From VAXT01 sp035318925 (GTDB lineage Bacteria; Actinomycetota; Thermoleophilia; Gaiellales; Gaiellaceae), in the NCBI GenBank assembly GCA_035318925.1, contig DATHDS010000014.1, forward strand, positions 124,001 to 188,000: 64,000 bases of DNA. The letters are read 5' to 3'. Shown here in pieces: positions 50,218 through 60,123 of this stretch; within the stretch, counting starts at the first letter, position 1, and the number at the start of each line of letters is the position of its first letter. Made by a program: the position numbers and the translations under genes. Below the pieces are notes generated by a model. The model did no database searches and was not told the origin of the DNA. It worked only from the letters and a program-made list of their open reading frames with translations.

Positions 50218-51872
50218 CAGCGCAGGCTCTCCAGCTCGGCAATTGCAACGCGGCTTTCCTCACCGGTCTGACGGGAGCGCACGTCGACGGCGCCGTCGTC
50301 GAGCGTCTTCTTGCCGACCGTGACGCGCACGGGCAAGCCGATCAGGTCGGCATCCGCGAACTTCTCCCCGGCCCGCCGGTCTCGATCGTCGAACAGCACG
50401 TCGTCTCCTGCCTCGTCGAGCGTCGCGGCAACCTCGGCCGCCTGCTCCTCCAGGCCCGGCAGGGCGATCAGATGCACGTCGTAGGGCGCCACAGAAGAGG
50501 GCCATATGATGCCGTCTTCGTCGTGGTGCTGCTCCACGATCGCAGCCATCGTACGCGCAGGACCGATCCCGTAGCTGCCCATGACCACTGGCTTCTCCTT
50601 GCCGTCTTCGTCCAGGAACGTTGCTTCGAGCGGTTCGCTGTAGCGCGTCTCGAGCTTGAAGATGTGACCGACCTCGATCGCCGTCTGGAGCCGCAGCGCG
50701 CCTCCGCAATTCGGGCAAGTGTCTCCTGCACGCACCTCACGGATGTTCGCAAAGCGCGGCTCGAAGTCTCGCCCCGACTCGACGCCGCGCAGGTGGTGCC
50801 CGGTCTCGTTCGCGCCGGCGACGAACTGGCCGTCACGGAGCGCTTCGTCGGCGACGACCTCGACCGACGCCCCGACCGGACCGATCGAGCCGGGATCGGC
50901 GCCGAAGGCTTCGCGGATCTCCTCCTCGGTCGCCGGACGGAATGCCCCGCCGAGCGCCTCGGTCATCTTGCCCTCGTCCAAACGGTCGTCGCCGCGAACC
51001 AGGCCGAGCACGACCTTGCCGTCAGCGACCACGGGCATTGCCTTCGAGGTCGCTGCCGGGTCGATTCCCAGAAGCTGCGCGACGTCCTCGATCGTCGTCA
51101 CGCCGGGAGTTTCTACGGTCTCCGGGGAGTCGAGCCGCTCCGGAAACTCGGCCGGCCGCGGGACCGCGCGCGCGATCTCCAGGTCGGCCGCGTAGTCGCC
51201 TCGCTCACACGTGACGAGCGTGTTCTCCCCGGTCTCGGCAGGCGCAAGGTAATCCATGCTCTTGCTGCCGCCCATCATCCCCGACTCGGCATCAACGACA
51301 CGTACTTCGAGCTCGCAGCGCTCGAAGATCCTGTCGTATGCACCCTTGTGCAGCTGAAAGCTGACGTCGAGGCCCTCGTCGTCGCGGTCGAACGAGTAGG
51401 AGTCCTTCATGATGAACTCGCGGAGGCGGATCAAGCCTGCACGAGAACGCGGCTCGTCGCGGCCCTTCGTCTGAAAGTGGTAGAGCATCTGCGGCAGGTC
51501 GCGGTACGACTGGAGCTCCCGCGCGTGGAAGGCCACCGTCTCCTCGTGCGTCAGCGGGAGGACGAACTCGCGGTCGTTGCGATCGCGCAGCTTGAAGAGC
51601 TCCGGGATCTCGTACCGGCCGGTCGCCTTCCAGAGCTCGGCTGGTGTGAGCACCGGCATCAGCATCTCCTGAGAGCCGATCGCGTCCATCTCCTCTCGGA
51701 TGATCTGGACGATCTTCTCGTGCACGCGCCAGCCGAGCGGGAGAAACGTCCAGACGCCGGCGGTCACCTGGCGGATGAAGGCTCCCCGCACGAGCAACTT
51801 GTGGCTGACGGACTCGGAGTCCGCCGGGTCCTCGCGCAGGGTCGGAAAGAAGAGCTGGGAAGCGCGCCGCAC
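50217..51872 (-). CDS. proS: Prolyl-tRNA synthetase
   Basis: Class II synthetase charging tRNA-Pro (551 residues, bacterial type). Motif 2 (RSRAGLIRLREFIMKDSYSF), motif 3 (GSYGIGPARTMAAI), the inserted YbaK-like editing domain between them (about 225-390, VETPGVTTIEDVAQLLGI ... FVAGANETGHHLRG) and a C-terminal anticodon-binding domain (DVHLIALPGLEEQAAEV) are all visible. It also contains CPNCGGAL. 12 bp after ispG in the same operon; the tRNA-Pro(GGG) gene lies close downstream. Confidence 0.97.
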   Translation of the reverse strand: MRRASQLFFPTLREDPADSESVSHKLLVRGAFIRQVTAGVWTFLPLGWRVHEKIVQIIREEMDAIGSQEMLMPVLTPAELWKATGRYEIPELFKLRDRNDREFVLPLTHEETVAFHARELQSYRDLPQMLYHFQTKGRDEPRSRAGLIRLREFIMKDSYSFDRDDEGLDVSFQLHKGAYDRIFERCELEVRVVDAESGMMGGSKSMDYLAPAETGENTLVTCERGDYAADLEIARAVPRPAEFPERLDSPETVETPGVTTIEDVAQLLGIDPAATSKAMPVVADGKVVLGLVRGDDRLDEGKMTEALGGAFRPATEEEIREAFGADPGSIGPVGASVEVVADEALRDGQFVAGANETGHHLRGVESGRDFEPRFANIREVRAGDTCPNCGGALRLQTAIEVGHIFKLETRYSEPLEATFLDEDGKEKPVVMGSYGIGPARTMAAIVEQHHDEDGIIWPSSVAPYDVHLIALPGLEEQAAEVAATLDEAGDDVLFDDRDRRAGEKFADADLIGLPVRVTVGKKTLDDGAVDVRSRQTGEESRVAIAELESLR

Positions 51873-51884
51873 CGTCCCGCAACC

Positions 51885-53018
51885 CTAGTCCAAGGGGATT
51901 TCGGAGGCCTCGGCCATTGCGAGCGCCGCCGGCTTCGCCATCTTCAGTCGCTTCGGCCGGCGCATGCCCTCTGCGATCCAGCCGTCGATCTCTCGGAAGA
52001 GCTCGTCCACGAGGGTCTCCGACGAGACCTTCTTCAGCACGCGGCCGTGGGCGTAGATGAACCCGACGTCGCGCCCGCCGGCGATGCCGAAGTCGGCGTC
52101 GCCCGCCTCGCCCGGACCGTTGACCGCACAGCCCATGACGGCGACCTCGAAGGCCTGCGGATACGTCTTCAGCCGGCCCTCGACCTCGACTGCGAGGTTC
52201 TCGACGCCGACGTTGTCGCGTCCGCAGGACGGACAGGCGATCATGATCGGCCCCCGTTCGCGCAGGCCGAGGGCCTTGAGGATCTCCCAGGCGACCTCGA
52301 TCTCCTTGACGGGATCCGCCGTCAGGGAGACGCGCAGCGTGTCGCCGATCCCGTCCGCCAGTAGCGCGCCGATGCCGATTGCGCTCTTGATCGAGCCGGC
52401 GAACGAGGTTCCCGCCTCCGTCACCCCCAGGTGGAGCGGGTAGGGGACCCGCTCCGAGAGCAGGCGATAGGCGCGGATCATCGTCGGGACGTGCGTCGAC
52501 TTGACGGAGATCTTGAAGTCGTGGAAGTCGAGGCTCTCGAGCAGCTCTACCTCCTCGAGCGCGGCGGCGACGAGCGCCTCCGCCTGGTCTTGCTGGGCCA
52601 GCTCGTGCAGGTGCTTCGGGAGCGAGCCGGAGTTCGCACCGATCCGCATCGGGATTCCCGCTCCGCGTGCGGCCTCCACCACCTGCTCGACCTTCTCGGG
52701 GCCGCCGATGTTGCCGGGGTTGATCCGCACGGCCGCAACGCCCGCGTCGATCGCGCGCAGGGCCAGGCTCGCGTTGAAGTGGATGTCCGCGATCACAGGG
52801 ATCGGCGAGAGCCGGACGATCTTCCGCAGTGCCTCGGCGTCCTCGATCTTCGGCACCGCGCACCGGACCACCTCGCAGCCCGCCGAGACGAGCTCGGCGA
52901 TCTGGGCGGTCGTCGCCGGCACGTCGTGCGTCGGCGTCAGGGTCATCGACTGGATGACGACCGGAGCGCCGCCGCCGATCTGCACGTTTCCGACCTTGAT
53001 CGATCGCTCGCTCGCCAT
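51885..53018 (-). CDS. ispG: 4-hydroxy-3-methylbut-2-enyl diphosphate synthase (ferredoxin/flavodoxin)
   Basis: Penultimate enzyme of the MEP pathway (MEcPP to HMBPP), a [4Fe-4S] enzyme of 377 residues. ATG 53018 chosen because homology begins at MASERSIKVGNVQIGGGAPV. The TIM-barrel body has INPGNIGG and SVKSTHVPTMIRAYR. The C-terminal cluster ligands are in CPSCGRDN and MGCAVNGPGE. It lies downstream of dxr and rseP on the same strand, separated from rseP by a 164-bp structured element; dxr also belongs to the MEP pathway. Confidence 0.97.
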   Translation of the reverse strand: MASERSIKVGNVQIGGGAPVVIQSMTLTPTHDVPATTAQIAELVSAGCEVVRCAVPKIEDAEALRKIVRLSPIPVIADIHFNASLALRAIDAGVAAVRINPGNIGGPEKVEQVVEAARGAGIPMRIGANSGSLPKHLHELAQQDQAEALVAAALEEVELLESLDFHDFKISVKSTHVPTMIRAYRLLSERVPYPLHLGVTEAGTSFAGSIKSAIGIGALLADGIGDTLRVSLTADPVKEIEVAWEILKALGLRERGPIMIACPSCGRDNVGVENLAVEVEGRLKTYPQAFEVAVMGCAVNGPGEAGDADFGIAGGRDVGFIYAHGRVLKKVSSETLVDELFREIDGWIAEGMRRPKRLKMAKPAALAMAEASEIPLD

Positions 53019-53019
53019 C

Positions 53020-53183
53020 AGTGCCCCTTCCGGTAATGCCGCCGAGCTTCTGGGTCGCGAGCACCAAGCCAGAGACCGCACTCGACCGCGGCCCAGGCTC
53101 GCAGCCTGGGCAAGGGCGAGGGTGGGCTCTGGCGCCGCGTGATCGCGGGCCAGAAGCCGGTATGTATTGCCGGGAGGGGCACT
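53020..53183. other. Structured intergenic element with nested complementary arms
   Basis: The outer arms 53020-53037 and 53166-53183 pair over 18 bp (on the plus strand perfectly, with two G-U pairs; on the minus strand with two C-A mismatches). Inside are CCGAGCTTCTGG/CCAGAAGCCGG, GCCAGAG/CTCTGGC and a central hairpin CCCAGGCT-CGC-AGCCTGGG, with smaller side hairpins (CGCG loops). It lies between rseP (stop overlaps the edge) and ispG (ATG 2 bp away). It can be a cis-regulatory RNA, an attenuator or a mobile palindromic element. No match to a riboswitch class I know. Confidence 0.7.
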
Positions 53184-54384
53184 AATTGCCCAGGTTGCCG
53201 ATGTCGTTCGAAAGCCCGATGAAGAACAGTAAGAGCACGAGCGCGATCCCGACCGCCGACACGCGCTCGTAGACCTCCCGGCCGACGGCCCGCCCACGGA
53301 TGCCCTCGATGACCGAGAACGCGATGTGGCCGCCGTCGAGCGGCAGCAGCGGCAGGAGGTTCAGAAGTGCGAGCGAGAGGCTGAGGAGCCCGAGCACCCA
53401 GAAGTACGTCTGGGCACCCTGCTTGAGCGCCTCGGAGGAGCCCTCGACGATTCCGACGGGGCTCGACACCTCCTTGCGGTGGCCGCGGACGAGACGGGTC
53501 AGCGAGGCCGCGATCTCCTTCGTGATCCTGCCGGTCAGGCGCAGCGATTGCCACGTGGCGGTCGGCACCGAGAGCTTCGGCTCGGCCTTCGGCCGCGCAG
53601 GCCCGAGCGGAATCAGCTGGCCGTTGCGGCGAACCGTGAGCGTGATCGGTCGTCCGCGGGACCGCTCGATGAGAGGCGGAATGTCCGCGGCCTGCTTCAC
53701 CGGTGCGCCGTTCACGTTGACGATCCGGTCGCCCGGTTTCAGGCCCATCCGGGAAGCCGGACGATCCGCGCGCACGGCATGGACGACAGGCGTGGTCGTC
53801 TCCAGCGAGAAGCCGAGGCGGTAGCCCCCGCTCCCGACCACGTAGAGCGCGGCGAAGAGGACGATCGCGAAGAGGAGGTTCGTCCCGGGCCCCGCGAAGA
53901 TGACGAGCACCTTCTTCCAGGTCTTTTGGCGCCAGTACGCGTCCATGCCGAGCCCGTCTCTCAGCTCGTTGAGGCCGCGCCGCGCCGCCTTGGTTGCGTG
54001 TGGGCTGACCGACGCTTCCTTGAGTGCCTGCTCGAGCTCCGGCATCAGGTCGCGAGCGCCTTCCATGTCGCCTTCGGCCAGGCGGCGCTTGAAGCGTTCG
54101 AGCGGAGCGAGCAGGTTGGGTGCCTCCGCGAGCGCCGGCCCCAGGAACGTGTCCAGGTCGGACGGCGCCGGGCGGTGCATCCCGGGGATCTTCACGTAGC
54201 CTCCGAGCGGGATCGCCCCGATTCCGTATTCGATGTTCTTGCGGCGAATGCGGAAGATCGGCGGCGGGAAGCCGATGTAGAACTTCCGCGGGGTCATGCC
54301 GACGGCGCGCGCCGTGAAGAAGTGGCCCGCCTCGTGGACGAGGATGAGCAGGCCCAGCCCCAGGATCGCAACGAAAACGTTCAC
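53182..54384 (-). CDS. rseP: Site-2 metalloprotease RseP
   Basis: Intramembrane zinc protease of the M50 family (400 residues), known to cleave anti-sigma factors and other membrane substrates. HEAGH in the first helix (residues 17-21) and NLLPLLPLDGGH in the last helices give the catalytic His, His and Asp. One PDZ domain (about 195-270, HAVRADRPASRMGLKPGDRI). An insert of about 90 residues with coiled-coil character (ERFKRRLAEGDMEGARDLMPELEQ) lies between the first and second membrane segments. The start overlaps dxr by ATGA. Confidence 0.93.
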   Translation of the reverse strand: MNVFVAILGLGLLILVHEAGHFFTARAVGMTPRKFYIGFPPPIFRIRRKNIEYGIGAIPLGGYVKIPGMHRPAPSDLDTFLGPALAEAPNLLAPLERFKRRLAEGDMEGARDLMPELEQALKEASVSPHATKAARRGLNELRDGLGMDAYWRQKTWKKVLVIFAGPGTNLLFAIVLFAALYVVGSGGYRLGFSLETTTPVVHAVRADRPASRMGLKPGDRIVNVNGAPVKQAADIPPLIERSRGRPITLTVRRNGQLIPLGPARPKAEPKLSVPTATWQSLRLTGRITKEIAASLTRLVRGHRKEVSSPVGIVEGSSEALKQGAQTYFWVLGLLSLSLALLNLLPLLPLDGGHIAFSVIEGIRGRAVGREVYERVSAVGIALVLLLFFIGLSNDIGNLGN

Positions 54385-55463
54385 GTGACGACCGCTCCCG
54401 CCGCGCGCTCGGCCAGCCGGCGGGCGGCCGAATCGGCCTCCACGAGCTCGTCGAGATCTCCGGCCGGCGCCCCGTCCACGCCGGAGAGTGTCTCCTCAAC
54501 GACGCCGGCGAGCCCGAGGAACGGGATCCGGCCGGCCAGGAACGCCTGGACAGCGACCTCGTTCGCCGCGTTGTAGGCGCACGGGTAGGTGCCTCCGGAC
54601 TCTCCCGCGCGGCGCGCGATGGCGAGCAAAGGGAACGTCTCGAGGTCCGGCGACTCGAACTCGAGGGACAGCCCCGCCGCGAAGTCGACTGGCTCGACGG
54701 GCGTGGCCGCACGCTCGGGATAGGTGAGGGCGAACGAGATCGGCACGCGCATGTCGGGGTACCCGAGATGGGCGAGCGCGGAACCGTCCCGGAGGCGGAC
54801 GATCGCGTGGACGACCGAGGTCGGATGGACGACGACCTCGATCCGCTCGTACAGCAGGCCGAACAGGAAGTGCGCTTCGATCAGCTCGAGCCCCTTGTTG
54901 GCGAGGCTCGCGGAGTCGACGGTGATCTTCGGGCCCATGCGCCACGTCGGGTGTGCGAGTGCGTCTGCGCGCGTGACCGTCTCGAGCTCTGCCTGCGTCC
55001 GGCCGCGAAACGGGCCTCCTGAAGCTGTCAGAACGATCGAGGCGACCGTGTCGGGCGCGTGCCCCTCGAGACACTGGAAGAGCGCCGAGTGCTCGCTGTC
55101 GACCGGCAGGAGCAGGCCTCCCCCCCGCTCCCTGGCGGCAAGCGCGAGCTCGCCCGCGGCGACGAGGCTCTCCTTGTTCGCGAGCGCGAGCGTGATGCCG
55201 CGCTCAAGGGCCCAGATCGTCGCCGGGAGCCCCGCGAAGCCGACGACAGCGTTCAGGACGACGTCCGGCTCCGCCTTGTCCAGGAGCGCCGTGAGGTCTC
55301 CTCCGACCTGCGCGTGCTCGACGCCCCGCTCGGCCGCGAGCGCGTCAAGCTCGTTCGAACCGGAGGCGAGCGCGCACACGTCGAGCTCCGGCTGAGCATC
55401 GATGATCTCGAGGGCCTGGCGCCCGATCGACCCGGTCGCGCCGAGGACGGCTATCCGCTTCAC
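54381..55463 (-). CDS. dxr: 1-deoxy-D-xylulose-5-phosphate reductoisomerase
   Basis: First committed MEP-pathway enzyme (DXP to MEP, NADPH- and metal-dependent; 360 residues). NADPH-binding GATGSIGRQALEII at the N-terminus, active-site loop PVDSEHSALFQCLEG, metal and substrate segment ITVDSASLANKGLELIEAHFLF, and C-terminal NAANEVAVQAFLAGRI. Its stop overlaps the rseP start (ATGA). Follows cdsA by 18 bp. Confidence 0.97.
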   Translation of the reverse strand: MKRIAVLGATGSIGRQALEIIDAQPELDVCALASGSNELDALAAERGVEHAQVGGDLTALLDKAEPDVVLNAVVGFAGLPATIWALERGITLALANKESLVAAGELALAARERGGGLLLPVDSEHSALFQCLEGHAPDTVASIVLTASGGPFRGRTQAELETVTRADALAHPTWRMGPKITVDSASLANKGLELIEAHFLFGLLYERIEVVVHPTSVVHAIVRLRDGSALAHLGYPDMRVPISFALTYPERAATPVEPVDFAAGLSLEFESPDLETFPLLAIARRAGESGGTYPCAYNAANEVAVQAFLAGRIPFLGLAGVVEETLSGVDGAPAGDLDELVEADSAARRLAERAAGAVVT

Positions 55464-55481
55464 AACGAAAGTGTAGGGGCC

Positions 55482-56279
55482 TCAGGCTTGGCCGAAGGCG
55501 GCGATCACGTAGTACGCGGCGATCCAGGAGAAGAGCAGGGCGTCCAGGCGGTCCAGAAGCCCCCCGTGGCCCGCCAGCAGGCGGCTCGAGTCCTTCACGT
55601 CCATGTCGCGCTTGAGTGCCGACTCGAACAGGTCGCCGAGAGGCGCGACGAAGGCAATCACGGCGCCGAGCGCGAGCGACTCGGGCATCGAGAGAAAGTG
55701 CTGTTTGTAGAGCGCGATGAACGCGACGCCGATCGTCGCGGCGGTCCCCGCGATCAACCCCTCCCAGGTCTTGCCCGGAGAGACCGTGGGTGCCAGCTTG
55801 TGCCGGCCGAACAGGAGCCCGATGAAGTAGGCGGCGCCGTCGCCGGCCCAGACTGCGAGCAGCACGGTGTAGGCGGCGAGCAGCCCGTGGTCGGTGAGAT
55901 CGCGGAGCAGCACCGCATGCGCCAGGCCGAGGCCGATCCAGCCCACGCCGAGCAGCGTCAGCGAGACCGAGACGGCCGTCGACTGCCGCGTCCCGGCGAC
56001 GCCCTTGAAGACGAAGGCGAGCGCGAAGGTGCTCAGAAAGCCCGCGAGCGCCCACTCCGGCCCGCCCAGTTCCGCGCCGAGGAGCGCCGCGAGCGCTCCC
56101 AGATAGCCCGCGAGCACGACCGGCCGCAGCGTCCGCGTCATCCAGTACAGCTCGTGCAGCCCGACGATTGCGGCCGCCAACGCGAGCGCGAACAGCGACC
56201 AGCCGCCGAGATAGACGAGCCAGAGCACCGCGGGGATGCCGATGGCCGAGATGAGGATCCGCGACCAGAAGGCGCTCAT
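55482..56279 (-). CDS. cdsA: Phosphatidate cytidylyltransferase
   Basis: Makes CDP-diacylglycerol for all phospholipid head groups. 265 residues with about eight membrane helices. The CDP-diglyceride synthase signature is at the end: KDSSRLLAGHGGLLDRLDALLF (the usual Pro before Gly-His-Gly is Ala). WAGDGAAYFIGLLFG and GKTWEGLIAG are also characteristic. ATGA overlap with uppS upstream. Product serves the pgsA-like enzyme at 18830. Confidence 0.95.
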   Translation of the reverse strand: MSAFWSRILISAIGIPAVLWLVYLGGWSLFALALAAAIVGLHELYWMTRTLRPVVLAGYLGALAALLGAELGGPEWALAGFLSTFALAFVFKGVAGTRQSTAVSVSLTLLGVGWIGLGLAHAVLLRDLTDHGLLAAYTVLLAVWAGDGAAYFIGLLFGRHKLAPTVSPGKTWEGLIAGTAATIGVAFIALYKQHFLSMPESLALGAVIAFVAPLGDLFESALKRDMDVKDSSRLLAGHGGLLDRLDALLFSWIAAYYVIAAFGQA

Positions 56280-56944
56280 CGGCCGCCGAACCGGCGGCGC
56301 CGGCCCGCATACTCGGCAACGCCCTTTCTGAGGTCGTCCTCGCCGAAATCGGGCCAGAGCGTGTCGACGAAGGCGAGCTCCGAGTAGGCGAGCTGCCAGA
56401 GGAGAAAATTGGAGATCCGCAGCTCGCCGGACGTCCGAATCACGAGGTCCGGGTCGGGCATGTCGGGAGCGTAGAGGTAGACGGCGAGCACGTCCTCGTC
56501 TACCTCCGCAGGCGAGAGCCCAGCCTCGATCATGCGGCGCGCCGCATCTGCAAGCTCGGCCCGCCCACCGTAGTCGAACGCGATCCAGAGCTGAAGCCGG
56601 TCTCGCCCCGCTGTCTCCCGCTCGAGCTCGGCCATGCGGGTGCGCAGCGCCTCCGGAGCCCGGTCGCGGCGGCCGATGAAGCGCGTGCGGACACCCTGCT
56701 TCGCGAGGTCCGGCAGCTCGCGGTCGATCGTCTCCTCGAAGATCTCCATCAGCGAGTCGACCTCGGCCGGCGGCCGCAGCCAGTTCTCCGTCGAGAACGC
56801 GTACACCGTCAGCGACTCGATGCCGAGGTCGATCGCCGCCTCCACGGTGCGCCGAAGCGCCCGTGTCCCTTCCCGGTGCCCGGCCTCGACCGGCAGCCCG
56901 CGGTTCGCGGCCCAGCGCCCGTTCCCGTCGAGAATGATCGCCAC
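56276..56944 (-). CDS. uppS: Undecaprenyl (polyprenyl) diphosphate synthase, cis-type
   Basis: Extends farnesyl diphosphate with IPP to the lipid carrier of cell-wall synthesis. 222 residues from GTG 56944. ILDGNGRWA (catalytic Asp), YAFSTENWLRP, the conserved RTSGELRISNFLLWQLAYSEL and the final WPDF are all visible. The family's usual N-terminal lead (PRHVAIIMDG) is reduced because no upstream start codon exists in frame; residues PRSVAII lie partly before the GTG. Confidence 0.95.
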   Translation of the reverse strand: MAIILDGNGRWAANRGLPVEAGHREGTRALRRTVEAAIDLGIESLTVYAFSTENWLRPPAEVDSLMEIFEETIDRELPDLAKQGVRTRFIGRRDRAPEALRTRMAELERETAGRDRLQLWIAFDYGGRAELADAARRMIEAGLSPAEVDEDVLAVYLYAPDMPDPDLVIRTSGELRISNFLLWQLAYSELAFVDTLWPDFGEDDLRKGVAEYAGRRRRFGGR

Positions 56945-57015
56945 GGAGCGCGGAACCTCGCCCGGCTCCAGTTGAGGCGGACGGCTGCGAAGGCCGCGGA
57001 TCCGGGTTACGAGGT

Positions 57016-57573
57016 TCAGACTTCGGTGATCTCGGCTTCTTTGCGTTTCAGGAGGTCGTCGATCTTGCTCGTATGCTCGTCGGTGAGCTTCTGGACGCGT
57101 TCCTCCCCGCGCCGCTCGTCGTCTTCCCCGACGTCGCCCTTGGTCTTCAGGTCCTTCATGTGCTTGTCCGCGTCGCGCCGGACGTTTCGAATCGCGATGC
57201 GGCCGTCCTCGGCGATCTGGCGCACGATCTTGACGAGCTCCTTGCGCCGGTCCTCGGTGAGCTGCGGGATCGGTAGGCGCATGACCTTGCCGTCGTTCGA
57301 CGGCGTCAATCCGAGCTCCGACTCCAGGATCGCCCGCTCGATCTCCTTGATCGAGCTCGGATCGAACGGCTGCACGGTCAGCATGCGCGGCTCGGGGACG
57401 TTGATCGTCGCCAGCTGCTTGAGCGGGGTCGGCTGTCCGTAGTAGTCGACCGTGATCCGGTCGAGCAGCGCCGCCGAGGCGCGGCCGGTGCGAACGGTGT
57501 TGAACTCGACCTGCGTCGCCTCGACGGACTTGTCCATGCGTCGGGTCGCGTCCTGGATCAGATCGTCGATCAC
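57016..57573 (-). CDS. frr: Ribosome recycling factor
   Basis: 185 residues, full length. Splits post-termination ribosomes together with EF-G. Signature segments: [57 protein letters not shown]. The start overlaps the pyrH stop. Gene order rpsB-tsf-pyrH-frr-uppS-cdsA-dxr-rseP is the classic bacterial cluster. Confidence 0.97.
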   Translation of the reverse strand: MIDDLIQDATRRMDKSVEATQVEFNTVRTGRASAALLDRITVDYYGQPTPLKQLATINVPEPRMLTVQPFDPSSIKEIERAILESELGLTPSNDGKVMRLPIPQLTEDRRKELVKIVRQIAEDGRIAIRNVRRDADKHMKDLKTKGDVGEDDERRGEERVQKLTDEHTSKIDDLLKRKEAEITEV

Positions 57574-58340
57574 GTGCTCTCCTTGCGGGGGGTGGAGATG
57601 ATTGTGCCGACCCGCTCGCCGGAAATCACGCGCTTGATGTTCTCGTTCTCGAGTCCGAACACGTAGATCGGGAGCCCATTGTCCATACAGAGCGAGAGCG
57701 CGGTCGTGTCCATCACCTTGAGCCCGCGCTCGATCGCCTCGAGATGGGTCAGCTCGGGGAGCAGCTCCGCGCCGGACTCCGTGTTCGGGTCGCCGTCGTA
57801 GACGCCGTCGACGGCGTGCTTTGCCATGAGGATCGCGTCGGCGCCGATCTCGAGCGAGCGCAGCGCAGCAGCGGTGTCGGTCGTGAAGAACGGGTTACCG
57901 GTTCCCGCCGCAAAGATGACGACGCGGCCCTTCTCGAGGTGCCTGATCCCGCGGCGGCGGATGTACGGCTCGGCCACCTCGGCAATGCCGATCGCGGACA
58001 GGATCCGTGTGTCGGCACCAATTCGCTCGAGCGCGTCCTGGAGTGCGAGCCCGTTCAGGACCGTCGCGAGCATCCCGGCATAGTCGGCCGTCGCCCGGTC
58101 CATGCCCTCGGCGGCCGCAGCCATTCCGCGGTAGAAGTTTCCCCCGCCGACGACGATCGCGATCTGGACTCCGCTCTCGCGCACCTCGACGATCTCCTGC
58201 GCGATCTTTTCGATCCGCGGCAGGTCGAGGCCGAACTCCCTGTCGCCCATCAGGGCCTCGCCGGACAGCTTCAGCAGGATCCGGTCGAAGACTCGCGTGG
58301 CGTCGCCGGCCTTCGCTGGGCTCTCCTCCTGAACCGTCAC
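57570..58340 (-). CDS. pyrH: UMP kinase
   Basis: Phosphorylates UMP to UDP, hexameric, in pyrimidine synthesis. 256 residues from GTG 58340, overlapping the tsf stop (GTGA). Amino-acid-kinase fold motifs [51 protein letters not shown] and [13 protein letters not shown] are intact. The N-terminus has a short extension ([16 protein letters not shown]). Confidence 0.97.
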   Translation of the reverse strand: MTVQEESPAKAGDATRVFDRILLKLSGEALMGDREFGLDLPRIEKIAQEIVEVRESGVQIAIVVGGGNFYRGMAAAAEGMDRATADYAGMLATVLNGLALQDALERIGADTRILSAIGIAEVAEPYIRRRGIRHLEKGRVVIFAAGTGNPFFTTDTAAALRSLEIGADAILMAKHAVDGVYDGDPNTESGAELLPELTHLEAIERGLKVMDTTALSLCMDNGLPIYVFGLENENIKRVISGERVGTIISTPRKEST

Positions 58341-59131
58341 TCGGCGAGGGCGTAGCGCTCGAACTCGAGCACCGTCAGCCCTTCCTCCTCGAGCGCCTGT
58401 GCGACCGTCTTCTTCGGCTCGTGGATCCAGGCTTGCTCGGCAAGGACCGCCTCCCCGAAGAAGCGCTTCCCCAGCATGCCCTCCACGATCTTCGGCCGCG
58501 CCTGCTCCGGCTTGGACTCGACCTCGGGGAGCTTCTCGTAGACGGAGCGCTCGCTCGCGATCTCCTCCTCCGGAACGTCGTCGCGCGTGGCGTAGCGAGG
58601 GGCCGCGAACGCGATGTGCATCGCGAGCCGCCGCGCCGCATCGGGCGGGCCCTCGGCCTTCACGAGCACGCCGATCTTGTTCGCGGGTGGATGGACGTAC
58701 GCCGCGAGGGCTTCTCCGTTCGAGGACTCGAATCGGGCTGCGCCGCGAACGGCGATGTTCTCGCCGATCTTGCCGACGAGCTCCGTGCGCTCCTCCTCGA
58801 GCGAGGAGACCGCTTCCGGCCCGTCCCGCTCGACCGCGTCGAGCACCCGCTCCGCGAACGCGCGGAACTCCTCGTTCTTCGAGACGGGCTCGGTCTCGGA
58901 GCCCACGGCCACGATCGTGCCCTTCGAGTCGTCGACGCGAGCGAGGACAATGCCTTCCGTCGTCTCCTGGCCGGCCCGTTTGCTCGCCTGGGCCATCCCG
59001 CGCTCCCGCAAGAGCTGCTTTGCGGCTTCGAGGTCGCCGTCGGCGTCCTGGAGGGCCCGCTTGACGTCCATCATCGGGGCGCTCGTCATCGCGCGCAGCG
59101 TCTTCACGAGCTCGGCAGAAATCTCGGTCAT
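58337..59131 (-). CDS. tsf: Elongation factor Ts
   Basis: Nucleotide exchange factor for EF-Tu. 264 residues. N-terminal UBA-like domain ([41 protein letters not shown]), then core domain with [21 protein letters not shown]. Interaction surface and length are normal. ATGA overlap with rpsB. Confidence 0.97.
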   Translation of the reverse strand: MTEISAELVKTLRAMTSAPMMDVKRALQDADGDLEAAKQLLRERGMAQASKRAGQETTEGIVLARVDDSKGTIVAVGSETEPVSKNEEFRAFAERVLDAVERDGPEAVSSLEEERTELVGKIGENIAVRGAARFESSNGEALAAYVHPPANKIGVLVKAEGPPDAARRLAMHIAFAAPRYATRDDVPEEEIASERSVYEKLPEVESKPEQARPKIVEGMLGKRFFGEAVLAEQAWIHEPKKTVAQALEEEGLTVLEFERYALAE

Positions 59132-60123
59132 TCGGCCGGCACGTCCTCCTTGACCGGCTCCTGTTCCGTGGCCGGCTCCTCGGACTTTGCAACAGACTGT
59201 TGCAAAGTGTCTTCGGAGGGTGCCTCAGCTGCTTCGGGGGATGCCTCGGCGGGCGCCACCTGCTCGGAGGGTGCTTCGGCCGGTTCCTCGGCGACCGGCA
59301 GGGTCTCTTCCACCGGGGCCGGTGCCTCGGGCGCAGGTGCCTCGGGTGTTGGTTCAGCCGCTGCCGCGGGCTCCGCGGCCGGTTCGTCGGCCATGGGCTG
59401 GGTCTCTTCCGCGGGGGCCGACTCGAACTCCTGGGGCACGACCTTCTGCTTCCCGGCCTCGATCGAATCGGCGATGGTGCGGATGATGAGCGCGCAGGCC
59501 TTGATCGCGTCGTCGTTGCCCGGGACGACGTAGTCGGCCTCGTCCGGGTCGCAGTTCGTGTCCACGAGGGCGATCACCGGCAGGCCGAGGCGCTTCGCCT
59601 CGCGCACTGCGATCGCCTCCTTGCGGAGGTCGACGACGAGCAGCGCATCGGGATGCCTCTTCATGTCCGCGACGCCGCCGAGATGGCTCTCGAGCCGCTC
59701 GAGCTCGGCGACCATCGACAGCCGCTCCTTCGGCGGGAGCAGGTCGAGCTGCCCTTCCTCGTTCAGGCGGCGCAGCTCGTGCAGGCGCTCGATGCGGCTC
59801 GAGATCGTGCGCCAGTTCGTCAGCAGCCCGCCGAGCCAGCGATGGTTCACGTACGGCATGCCGACCCGCTTCGCGTGCTCCTCGATCGCGTCCTGGGCCT
59901 GCTTCTTGGTGCCCACGAAGAGGATGTTGCCCCCGCGCTCGCCGACATTGCGCGCGAACGCCGCCGCCTCCTCCAGGAGCTGGAGTGTCTGCTCGAGATT
60001 GATGATGTAGATGCCCCCGCGCTCGCCGAAGATGAAGCGGCGCATCTTGGGGTCCCAGCGGCGCGTCTGGTGACCGAAGTGGACGCCGGCCTCCAGCAGC
60101 TCTCGCATGGTTACGACGGACAA
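59128..60123 (-). CDS. rpsB: Ribosomal protein S2 with long acidic C-terminal extension
   Basis: 331 residues from TTG 60123, chosen because AGGAGG is exactly 7 bp upstream; an ATG 15 bp later is the alternative. The S2 core is normal ([70 protein letters not shown]). It is followed by about 95 residues rich in Ala, Glu and Pro ([20 protein letters not shown]) that ordinary S2 lacks; similar tails occur in several actinobacteria. Structured leader precedes it. Confidence 0.95.
   Translation of the reverse strand: MSVVTMRELLEAGVHFGHQTRRWDPKMRRFIFGERGGIYIINLEQTLQLLEEAAAFARNVGERGGNILFVGTKKQAQDAIEEHAKRVGMPYVNHRWLGGLLTNWRTISSRIERLHELRRLNEEGQLDLLPPKERLSMVAELERLESHLGGVADMKRHPDALLVVDLRKEAIAVREAKRLGLPVIALVDTNCDPDEADYVVPGNDDAIKACALIIRTIADSIEAGKQKVVPQEFESAPAEETQPMADEPAAEPAAAAEPTPEAPAPEAPAPVEETLPVAEEPAEAPSEQVAPAEASPEAAEAPSEDTLQQSVAKSEEPATEQEPVKEDVPAE

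Noticed and set aside
53019..53297. N-terminal extension of ispG through the intergenic region
   Set aside because: IspG homology starts at the ATG at 53018; the extension is Arg/Ser-rich and crosses the structured element.
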